Below the pieces are notes generated by a model. It was given only the letters and a program-made list of their open reading frames with translations, did not search any database and was not told the DNA's origin. Shown one piece after another: positions 1 through 4,713 of a stretch of DNA of 5,054 nt (position 1 is its first letter; every line of letters begins with the position of its first letter). A program made the position numbers and the translations under genes. Source of the DNA: Bacteroidota bacterium (lineage in GTDB: Bacteria > Bacteroidota > Bacteroidia > CAMBQF01); NCBI GenBank assembly GCA_027483285.1, contig JAIXUZ010000260.1, positions 1 to 5,054 on the forward strand. Direction: 5' to 3'.

Positions 1-2
1 GT

Positions 3-38
3 AGGGAAGAGGTAGAGTTGGAGAATCAAAAGAATTAA
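3..38 (+). CDS. Possible 3' end of an upstream gene (partial)
   Basis: Reading from base 3, the window opens with 11 codons (REEVELENQKN) and a TAA stop. The residues are charged and hydrophilic, as is common in C-terminal tails. A strong plus-strand terminator follows 17 nt later, so some plus-strand gene should end near here. The other two plus frames also stop early (TAG at 2-4 and at 13-15), so the choice of frame is a guess. Nothing can be said about function. Confidence 0.25.
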   Translation, partial: REEVELENQKN

Positions 39-55
39 AAAGTAGATTAGATGTT

Positions 56-79
56 ATCCCTGCGAAAGCAGGGATTTTT
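56..79 (+). terminator. Intrinsic terminator with GAAA tetraloop
   Basis: A perfect 8-bp stem, ATCCCTGC (56-63) with GCAGGGAT (68-75), closes a GAAA loop and is followed directly by TTTT (76-79). The T-run lies only on the plus-strand side, so it should stop transcription of a plus-strand gene lying left of the window. It sits just outside the hairpin array that begins at 81. Confidence 0.8.
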
Positions 80-122
80 GTTTCACCCCTTCGGGGTTTT
101 AGCATATTACGCCCTTTGTTTT

Positions 123-204
123 CTACAATACTTTCACGTCTTCGGCGTTCCGTTTTGCAATAAGAGTATGTTAATTTAACCCCGAAGGGGTGGCAGTATT
201 GTAG
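123..204. repeat. Inverted CTACAATACT boxes
   Basis: CTACAATACT at 123-132 is perfectly complementary to AGTATTGTAG at 195-204. Each box lies three bases before a hairpin of its own arm, so box plus hairpin behaves as one repeated unit. The distance from the outer hairpin to the box is 25 nt on the left and 26 nt on the right. Confidence 0.75.
132..149 (+). repeat. Diverged REP hairpin with compensated stem
   Basis: This copy differs from the first hairpin at 3 of 18 aligned bases, all in the stem. It reads ACGTC-TTC-GGCGT in place of ACCCC-TTC-GGGGT. One C-G pair has become G-C and another has become a T-G wobble, so all five pairs of the stem and the TTC loop remain possible. The preceding TTTC is also kept. 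Confidence 0.6.
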
Positions 205-261
205 TGCAAGATGCCAAAGAGAAGAATTAAACCCCGAAGGGGTGAAACCTAACCTCGCAAA

Positions 262-726
262 TCAATCCTCAAACCATTCAAACAAGTACTTGTCTGAATA
301 TTCAATTTCAAAAGCTTTCAAAAACTCAATGTACTCTTCCTTAAAAGTCTTTTTGCGATGATGTTCTTCTTGATTTAAAATATAATTATAAACCGCATCA
401 ATGTGTGAGCGGGAATATGAAAAAGCACCATAACCTTCTTGCCAATTAAATTTAGAAGGAGATAGTTTATTCTCATTTACAAATTTGGAAGAGTTATTTT
501 TCAAATCCCTCGCCAATTCTGATATAGATACAGAAGGATTCAGTCCAATAAAAATATGCACATGGTCTGTTACACCATTTACGATAATTGACTTATTGCC
601 TTTTGCTTCTATAATAGATGCTATATAGCTAAACAACCGCTCCTGCCATTCTTTTTTAATGCGTGCATCACGATGCTTAACTGCAAATACAAGTTGTATA
701 TAAAGTTGAGTGTAGGTTCCTGCCAT
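262..726 (-). CDS. tnpA: IS200/IS605-type transposase, probably REP-associated (RAYT)
   Basis: This 154-residue protein is a single-domain Y1 HUH transposase, an enzyme that cuts and rejoins single-stranded DNA at hairpins through a covalent tyrosine link. The HUH metal site is D54-H55-V56-H57 within TDHVHIFIGL. The catalytic tyrosine should be Y115 in YNYILNQ, with Q119 as third metal ligand, matching the Y-x-x-N-Q helix of IS200-type TnpA. The family signature WQEGYGAFSYS lies at 95-105. Length is normal for the family and no site is missing, so the enzyme looks intact. The ATG start gives the family-typical beginning MAGTYTQL; no convincing ribosome site precedes it. It lies 17 nt downstream of guaB on the same strand and may depend on guaB read-through. 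All visible hairpins lie on its 3' side and none is seen on its 5' side. This favours a RAYT over an ordinary insertion sequence with two ends. The HUH/Y1 family call is firm; the RAYT subclass is inferred from context. Confidence 0.92.
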   Translation of the reverse strand: MAGTYTQLYIQLVFAVKHRDARIKKEWQERLFSYIASIIEAKGNKSIIVNGVTDHVHIFIGLNPSVSISELARDLKNNSSKFVNENKLSPSKFNWQEGYGAFSYSRSHIDAVYNYILNQEEHHRKKTFKEEYIEFLKAFEIEYSDKYLFEWFED

Positions 727-743
727 GGCAATAACTTCAAAAC

Positions 744-2207
744 CTACATCCCATAATTAGGTGCGTGGCTGGTGATGGATACCCCATGCGGGTGGCTTTC
801 TTTTAAACCTGCATTAGTAATGCGTACAAACTGGCTGTTCTCTTGCAACGCTTTAACGTTGGCAGCGCCGCAGTAGCCCATACCTGCGCGTAAGCCGCCT
901 ACCATTTGGTATAATACCTCGGCTATAGAACCTTTGTAGGGTACACGGCCCGAAATACCTTCGGGAACCAGCTTCTTAATATCGTCTTCCGCATCTTGAA
1001 AATAGCGGTCTTTAGAGCCTTGTTGCATAGCCTCTATAGAGCCCATGCCGCGGTACGATTTAAACTTACGGCCTTCGTAAATAATAGTATCGCCAGGGCT
1101 TTCATCCACCCCTGCAAAGGCTGAGCCTGCCATAACCGATGCAGCACCTGCCGCAATGGCTTTTACAATATCACCCGTAAATTTAATGCCCCCATCGGCA
1201 ATTAGTGGAATACCTGTGCCTTTCAAGGCTTCGGCTACGTTAAATACGGCAGTAAGCTGCGGAACACCTACACCCGCAATAATACGCGTGGTGCAAATAG
1301 AGCCCGGGCCAATGCCCACTTTTACGCCATCGGCACCGGCTTCAACTAAAGCTAAAGCAGCTTCGGCAGTGGCAATGTTGCCTGCTACAACCTGCAAGTC
1401 AGGGAACTGTGTTTTGGTGCGTTTTACGGCATCTATTACGCCTTTAGAATGCCCGTGGGCGGTATCAATAATAACTGCATCGACCCCTGCTTTTTCAAGG
1501 GCAGAGATGCGCTCCATCATATCGGCAGTAACACCAACAGCAGCGGCAACACGCAGGCGGCCCAAATCGTCTTTACACGCGTTGGGGCGTATGCGGGTTT
1601 TAATAATGTCTTTATAGGTAATAAGGCCCACCAGTTCAAACTTATCGTTTACAACGGGCAGCTTTTCAATTTTATGTTCCTGTAAAATATCTTCGGCCTT
1701 GGCAAGGTCAATCTTATCCGCAGTAATAAGTCCTTCGCTGGTCATAACCTCGCGGATTGGGCGGTCCATTTTTTTCTCAAAACGTAAGTCGCGGTTGGTT
1801 ACAATACCTACCAGTTTTCGGTTGCCATCAACTACCGGTATACCGCCAATTTTATTTTCCTTCATTAAGCTAAGCGCATCGGCAACAATGGCACTTTCAT
1901 CCAGTGTTACGGGGTCTAAAATCATCCCGCTTTCGCTTCGTTTTACCTTCTTTACTTCCTCGGCCTGACGTTGTATGCTCATGTTTTTGTGCAACACACC
2001 AATGCCGCCTTCTTGAGCAATAGCAATAGCCAAACCACTCTCGGTAACAGTATCCATAGCAGCAGATACAACAGGTACGTTTAGTTTGATTTTTTTGGTA
2101 AACCAGCTGGAAACATCAACCTCGCGGGGGAGGATTTCAGAATAACGAGGCACTAATAGAACATCGTCGTAAGTAAGGCCTTCGCCAATAAATTTAGAAC
2201 TTGCCAT
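744..2207 (-). CDS. guaB: IMP dehydrogenase
   Basis: This cytosolic enzyme oxidises IMP to XMP with NAD+, the committed step of GTP synthesis. The 487 residues match the usual bacterial length (about 488). The N-terminal barrel segment has LTYDDVLLVP at 11-20. Two CBS domains, which usually bind regulatory nucleotides, are inserted at roughly 95-150 and 153-205. The barrel then resumes with the NAD-site segment IIDTAHGH (246-253), the K+/catalytic loop GIGPGSICTT (298-307) with nucleophile C305, the phosphate-binding ADGG (337-340), and the flap dyad R401-Y402. GGLRAGMGYCGA (438-449) is also conserved. No key residue is missing. The start is supported by the typical MASSKFIGEGLTYDD beginning and by a promoter just upstream. 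A weak AGGA lies 3 nt before ATG. The gene ends ...APNYGM, 17 nt before the transposase. No purine riboswitch is visible in the short leader. Confidence 0.98.
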   Translation of the reverse strand: MASSKFIGEGLTYDDVLLVPRYSEILPREVDVSSWFTKKIKLNVPVVSAAMDTVTESGLAIAIAQEGGIGVLHKNMSIQRQAEEVKKVKRSESGMILDPVTLDESAIVADALSLMKENKIGGIPVVDGNRKLVGIVTNRDLRFEKKMDRPIREVMTSEGLITADKIDLAKAEDILQEHKIEKLPVVNDKFELVGLITYKDIIKTRIRPNACKDDLGRLRVAAAVGVTADMMERISALEKAGVDAVIIDTAHGHSKGVIDAVKRTKTQFPDLQVVAGNIATAEAALALVEAGADGVKVGIGPGSICTTRIIAGVGVPQLTAVFNVAEALKGTGIPLIADGGIKFTGDIVKAIAAGAASVMAGSAFAGVDESPGDTIIYEGRKFKSYRGMGSIEAMQQGSKDRYFQDAEDDIKKLVPEGISGRVPYKGSIAEVLYQMVGGLRAGMGYCGAANVKALQENSQFVRITNAGLKESHPHGVSITSHAPNYGM

Positions 2208-2235
2208 AAATCCTGATTTCAGATTATATAGCGTG

Positions 2236-2270
2236 CAAAGATACTCTTTTTTTGTTCAGGATAACTATTA
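2236..2270 (-). promoter_or_regulatory. Predicted guaB promoter (Bacteroidetes type)
   Basis: On the minus strand TATCTTTG (2243-2236) matches the Bacteroidetes -7 consensus TAnnTTTG exactly. TAATAGTT (2270-2263) lies 19 nt upstream, where the -33 element belongs, although it resembles the TTTG -33 consensus only weakly. A run of seven A lies between the two boxes. Transcription would start near 2229-2232, giving a leader of about 22-25 nt. Confidence 0.65.
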
Positions 2271-2290
2271 ATTTGATGCCCATAATAGTT
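2263..2290. promoter_or_regulatory. 8-bp inverted repeat shared by divergent promoters (possible operator)
   Basis: AACTATTA (2263-2270) and TAATAGTT (2283-2290) are perfect inverted copies separated by 12 nt. Each arm falls at the -33 position of one of the two divergent promoters. It may simply be a matching pair of -33 elements, or a site where a dimeric regulator controls both sides. The sequence does not decide between these. Confidence 0.45.
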
Positions 2291-2316
2291 TAGTAGCTGC
2301 CATTTACATACTTTTG
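2283..2316 (+). promoter_or_regulatory. Predicted promoter of the secreted protein/flippase operon
   Basis: TACTTTTG (2309-2316) is an exact TAnnTTTG match. TAATAGTT (2283-2290) lies 18 nt upstream, mirroring the guaB promoter. Transcription would begin around 2320-2323, leaving a leader of about 20 nt that contains AAGGA (2333-2337) 4 nt before the start codon. Confidence 0.6.
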
Positions 2317-2341
2317 GTTACCCTTTTAAACCAAGGATAGA

Positions 2342-3046
2342 ATGAAAAAACAATTTCTTTTTGCCGTTGCCTTTATTTTATGGGCAATAGCTGCAAATGC
2401 CCAATGCGATATGTACTTTCCGCTGGCTATAGGTGCATCTTTTGAAATGACCAGCTATAACCCCAAGGAAGAACCTAACGGCACTGTTACCTACCAAATA
2501 AAAGATGTTCGGTTGGATGGTGCAGAGGCTGATATGATCAGTGAAGTGAAAGATAAAAAGGGCAAGGTACAGTCTACCGCCGCCTATATGGTGCAGTGCA
2601 AAGGCACAGAGATGATGATTGATATGAAATCGACCTTGCCTGCAGCTACATTGGATGGGTATAAAGACATGGATATAAGAGCCAAAGGCGATGGTTTTGT
2701 TGTGTTGCCAGGAACACTTGCAGTAGGCACTAAATTGCCTGATGCTGTTATGAGCTGGGATATATCAGCTAAAGGGCAAACTGCGGTTATGACAACATTG
2801 AGTATGAGTATTACTAACCGCATGGTGGAGTCTAAAGATACTGTAACAGTTCCTGCAGGCACGTTTGAGTGTTATAAAATTACCTCAAACTCCAGAATAG
2901 AAACAGCCATAGGCGGTATGAAAATACCTATTGAAATGAAAACGGTTGAGTATTATTGCCCTGGTACAGGCTTGATAAGGACAGAAACGTATAGTAAGAA
3001 CGATAAGTTGCAAGGCTCATCAGCACTTAGCAAAATAACGAAATAA
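2342..3046 (+). CDS. Secreted DUF3108/TapB-like protein
   Basis: This 234-residue protein begins with a signal peptide: KK at 2-3, a hydrophobic stretch at about 5-18, and a likely signal peptidase I site after ANA (18-20), leaving Q21 as the mature N-terminus. C22 does not sit in a lipobox, so a lipoprotein is unlikely. The mature part alternates short polar and hydrophobic strands typical of a beta-rich fold. It opens with CDMYFPLAIGASFEMTSYN (22-40) and later has VTVPAGTFECYKITS (168-182) and EYYCPGTGLIRTETYS (203-218). This layout resembles DUF3108/TapB-like proteins common in Bacteroidetes, whose function is unknown. Four cysteines (22, 86, 177, 206) could form two disulfides in the periplasm. 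It is the first gene of a probable two-gene operon, 2 nt before the flippase-like gene. The family assignment is from memory of its pattern. Confidence 0.8.
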   Translation: MKKQFLFAVAFILWAIAANAQCDMYFPLAIGASFEMTSYNPKEEPNGTVTYQIKDVRLDGAEADMISEVKDKKGKVQSTAAYMVQCKGTEMMIDMKSTLPAATLDGYKDMDIRAKGDGFVVLPGTLAVGTKLPDAVMSWDISAKGQTAVMTTLSMSITNRMVESKDTVTVPAGTFECYKITSNSRIETAIGGMKIPIEMKTVEYYCPGTGLIRTETYSKNDKLQGSSALSKITK

Positions 3047-3048
3047 CA

Positions 3049-4071
3049 TTGGCTGAAAAGAAAAAACAGAGTTGGCTAAAGTCCCTATTGGTTACAGTAG
3101 TGGGTATTTTGGTTTTTACCCTTGTATTGTGGGCTGTTTTGTTTAGGGGGAATGACTCTTTTAGCAGCCTGCGAAGTAAGTTTAACGCCATACCATCTAC
3201 CTACTATATAGCTATACTTATTTTTACCAGCATTACCCATTTTAGCCGGGCCGTTAGGTGGCGGTTAATGGTGCAATCTACCGGTTATAGCCTACGGTTG
3301 GGGACTTCCGTTTTAGCTACCATGAGCGCGTACTTTGTAAACCAGGGCTTGCCCAGGGTAGGGGAGGTAACACGTTGCACCGTAGTGGCCGATACCGATA
3401 AAGTGCCCCTGCAAACATCTATAGGAACGGTAATAGCCGAGCGGGTTACTGATGTGCTGTGCATGCTGCTAATCAGCACAACCATACTATTATTTCATCT
3501 CAATATATTGCACGATTTTGTTTACCAAAACCTTTACACACCGCTGGTAAAACTATATAATGAGAATTTTACCAAACTGCTTATAGTTGGCTTTGCAGGG
3601 TTGATTTTGCTAACTGTGTTTTTATTGTGGTGGCGCAGTTATTACCGTAAGCATAAAGATGGTAAGCTAAGTGGTATTTTAAAAGGCCTAATTGATGGCT
3701 TGCTAAGTGTTTTCAGGTTGAAAAAGCAATGGCAGTTTTGGGCTCACACAGCTTTTATCTGGTTTATGTACTTTGTTATGACCTGGTATTGGTTTGATGC
3801 CTTCCCAAGCATAGCAAACTTTACGTTTGGGCAGATACTATTTATATTCGCGCTGGGTAATTTTAGCCGCGCTATACCTATACAGGCAGGGGCTTTACCT
3901 GTGTATATGTTATTAGTATCGCAAGCACTAATTCTCTTAGGTGCAGACCCAGCAGAAGCCGGAATATTAGTATTAATAATCCCAGGAATACAAACGCTTT
4001 TTTACCTGGTAGCTGGTGGTGGCTGCTTTGCTGTTTACCTGCTGCTTAGGGGCAAGTGGGCAAGGGGTTAG
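3049..4071 (+). CDS. Flippase-like integral membrane protein (LPG synthase TM/UPF0104 type)
   Basis: This 340-residue inner-membrane protein has about seven or eight hydrophobic segments, near 11-32, 50-66, 86-100, 124-151, 175-195, 229-250, 261-298 and 304-334. Characteristic motifs of the lysylphosphatidylglycerol synthase transmembrane (flippase-like) family are present: SRAVRWRLMVQ (66-76), VNQGLPRVGEVTR (97-109), GTVIAERVTD (126-135) and GNFSRAIPIQAGALPVY (270-286). There is no C-terminal synthase domain, so it is the stand-alone form, thought to move or bind lipid-linked substrates; the substrate here is unknown. The start is TTG, two bases after the upstream stop. An in-frame TAG at 3028-3030 blocks an upstream ATG, and the first internal Met (residue 74) would remove the first membrane segments. 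The stop overlaps the stop of the convergent sugE-like gene. Confidence 0.88.
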   Translation: MAEKKKQSWLKSLLVTVVGILVFTLVLWAVLFRGNDSFSSLRSKFNAIPSTYYIAILIFTSITHFSRAVRWRLMVQSTGYSLRLGTSVLATMSAYFVNQGLPRVGEVTRCTVVADTDKVPLQTSIGTVIAERVTDVLCMLLISTTILLFHLNILHDFVYQNLYTPLVKLYNENFTKLLIVGFAGLILLTVFLLWWRSYYRKHKDGKLSGILKGLIDGLLSVFRLKKQWQFWAHTAFIWFMYFVMTWYWFDAFPSIANFTFGQILFIFALGNFSRAIPIQAGALPVYMLLVSQALILLGADPAEAGILVLIIPGIQTLFYLVAGGGCFAVYLLLRGKWARG

Positions 4072-4397
4072 TGTGCCGATACAAACTTTAATCCTACAAT
4101 AGAGGCTATTAGTGTAGTAATGAAAAACAGGCGCCAAAAATCGGCGGGTTCTTTAAAGAAGAAGATACCGATTATAACAGTGCCAACGGCTCCAATGCCT
4201 GTCCATACCGCATAGGAAGTGCCTAAAGGCAGGGTTTTGGTAGCCATATACAACAATTGCATGCTTAGGGTTAAGCAAACGAAAAACCCTACCATCCAAA
4301 GGGTAGAGGTTGAACCTGTAGTTTCTTTGGCTTTGCCTAAGCAGGTTGTAAAACCAACTTCAAATAATCCGCCGATGATTAATAGAATCCAGTTCAT
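4068..4397 (-). CDS. sugE: SMR family exporter, SugE/Gdx (guanidinium exporter) type
   Basis: This 109-residue protein has four hydrophobic helices, at about 2-20, 33-52, 57-80 and 88-105, the standard size of small multidrug resistance transporters. E13 in GLFEVGF is the essential proton/substrate-binding glutamate. PLGTSYAVWTGIGAVG (57-72) is the signature of the SugE/Gdx branch rather than the EmrE/Qac branch. Aligned by eye to E. coli SugE, S45, Y62 and W65 match S42, Y59 and W62 of the binding site. F16 replaces the W found after the glutamate in E. coli. Known Gdx proteins export guanidinium in exchange for protons as dual-topology dimers. A single gene fits a homodimer. No guanidine riboswitch is seen upstream; the leader consists of small repeats. 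The ATG start gives MNWILL, like MSWIIL in SugE. Exact substrate is inferred. Confidence 0.92.
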   Translation of the reverse strand: MNWILLIIGGLFEVGFTTCLGKAKETTGSTSTLWMVGFFVCLTLSMQLLYMATKTLPLGTSYAVWTGIGAVGTVIIGIFFFKEPADFWRLFFITTLIASIVGLKFVSAH

Positions 4398-4438
4398 AAT
4401 ATTAATTCATAATTCACAATGCAGAATGCATAATGATT
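4391..4438 (-). repeat. Degenerate heptamer tandem repeats at the sugE start
   Basis: Five consecutive 7-bp units are aligned without gaps: AATTCAT (4404-4410), AATTCAC (4411-4417), AATGCAG (4418-4424), AATGCAT (4425-4431) and AATGATT (4432-4438). After a 6-base interruption (4398-4403), AGTTCAT at 4391-4397 fits the same pattern and contains the sugE start codon. On the minus strand the consensus is close to ATGMATT. Such heptamer arrays are known as mobile or slippage-generated small repeats in some bacteria; here the function is unknown. Confidence 0.6.
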
Positions 4439-4440
4439 AC

Positions 4441-4477
4441 CGCAAAGGTCGCAAAGTTTAGCGCAAAGAGCGCAAAG
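4441..4477. repeat. Four CGCAAAG repeats (9-12-9 spacing)
   Basis: CGCAAAG occurs at 4441, 4450, 4462 and 4471, as two pairs with 9-bp period separated by TTTAG. Read on the minus strand each unit is CTTTGCG. From memory, similar runs of GCAAAG units occur between genes in many Bacteroidetes genomes. They lie in the presumed promoter region of sugE, where no exact TAnnTTTG box is found; TAAACTTTG (4463-4455 region, one extra base in the spacer) is the nearest match. Confidence 0.65.
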
Positions 4478-4494
4478 AATTATAAAGGGATTTT

Positions 4495-4674
4495 TTATCC
4501 GTAGTAACCGCCTGCGCCTGTGCAGGTAACGTGGGGTTTACCTTGTAAAGTATCTTTGTAAAAACGCACACAGGCAGCGGCAATAGCATCCCTAAAACCG
4601 AGGTAGTTTAGTTTACCTGATTGGATATGATTTATAACTTTTACAATAGCATAGTTGCTGAAAGCATGTACCAA
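4495..4674 (-). CDS. Possible small hypothetical protein or gene remnant (59 aa)
   Basis: From a TTG at 4674-4672 there is an open frame of 59 codons ending at TAA (4497-4495). It begins MVHAFSNYAIVKVINHIQSG, has the middle segment NYLGFRDAIAAACVRFYKD (23-41), and ends HVTCTGAGGYYG. The composition looks like that of a real soluble protein with an amphipathic helix, not random translation, and it fills a gap otherwise empty of genes. I do not recognise it. The weak point is the start: there is no ATG or GTG, and the TTG overlaps a perfect -7 motif (TATCTTTG, 4679-4672), so a transcript from that promoter would start after it. The frame is open upstream only to a stop inside the terminator at 4688-4712. 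It may be a decayed remnant or a genuine small gene. Confidence 0.35.
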   Translation of the reverse strand: MVHAFSNYAIVKVINHIQSGKLNYLGFRDAIAAACVRFYKDTLQGKPHVTCTGAGGYYG

Positions 4675-4679
4675 AGATA
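4672..4679 (-). promoter_or_regulatory. Isolated -7 promoter motif upstream of the small ORF
   Basis: TATCTTTG on the minus strand is an exact TAnnTTTG match. No -33 element is seen at the expected distance, which falls inside the terminator hairpin. A transcript from here would run through the small ORF towards sugE and could in principle express sugE. Confidence 0.35.
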
Positions 4680-4687
4680 AGAAATAT

Positions 4688-4712
4688 AAAAGCCCCGTTT
4701 AAGGGGCTTTTT
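4688..4712 (-). terminator. Bidirectional-looking hairpin terminator
   Basis: AAAAGCCCC (4688-4696) pairs with GGGGCTTTT (4703-4711) around a GTTTAA loop. A T-run follows on both strands. It starts 2 nt after the stop codon of the minus-strand gene at the right edge, so ending that transcript is its likely main job. Confidence 0.85.
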
Positions 4713-4713
4713 A

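Larger units (their letters stand above)
81..247. repeat. REP/BIME-like array of four hairpins in two nested inverted pairs
   Basis: Four small hairpins share the plan A-CCCC-TTC-GGGG-T. The outer pair is 81-100 on the plus strand and 228-247 on the minus strand, identical at 19 of 20 bases. The inner pair is 136-148 (plus, diverged) and 179-191 (minus). Each arm reads hairpin, a 25-26 nt spacer, the box CTACAATACT, then a second hairpin, and the two arms face each other across about 30 bp (149-178). The spacers themselves are poorly conserved. The array ends 14 nt from the stop codon of the IS200-like transposase at 262-726. By established knowledge, REP sequences are short palindromes mobilised by such REP-associated tyrosine transposases (RAYTs), and facing pairs form BIMEs. 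That this array is a substrate of the neighbouring enzyme is inference. Confidence 0.8.

Noticed and set aside
231..243. REP hairpin as the terminator of the guaB-transposase transcript
   Set aside because: The 5-bp stem is followed on the minus strand by TTTAATTC rather than a solid T-run. It might slow polymerase, but the repeat explanation accounts for it better.
738..746. Possible separate transposase promoter TAGGTTTTG on the minus strand
   Set aside because: It has one base too many between TA and TTTG, overlaps the guaB stop codon, and I saw no -33 element.
1156..1968. Plus-strand open frames opposite guaB (about 78-153 codons)
   Set aside because: They lie wholly antisense to a complete, strongly conserved guaB, show no family motifs, and have composition expected from its complementary strand.
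2342..2407. Lipoprotein signal with C22
   Set aside because: The residues before the cysteine are ANAQ, which does not fit a lipobox; a signal peptidase I site after A20 fits better.
4219..4461. Plus-strand 80-codon frame opposite sugE and into the repeats
   Set aside because: It is antisense to a clear SMR gene and its end is built from simple repeats.
4441..4477. CRISPR-like array
   Set aside because: The units are only 7 bp with 2-5 bp between them, and there are no spacers of normal length or cas genes.
4487..4500. GGAT...ATCC inverted repeat as terminator of the small ORF
   Set aside because: Only four pairs with an A/T loop; too weak to call.
4511..4526. CCTGC...GCAGG hairpin
   Set aside because: The 5-bp stem with 6-nt loop has no T-run or known motif and lies in the possible coding frame.
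4551..4558. Plus-strand TATCTTTG motif
   Set aside because: No -33 partner and no plus-strand gene follows; it falls opposite codons of the small ORF and is probably chance.
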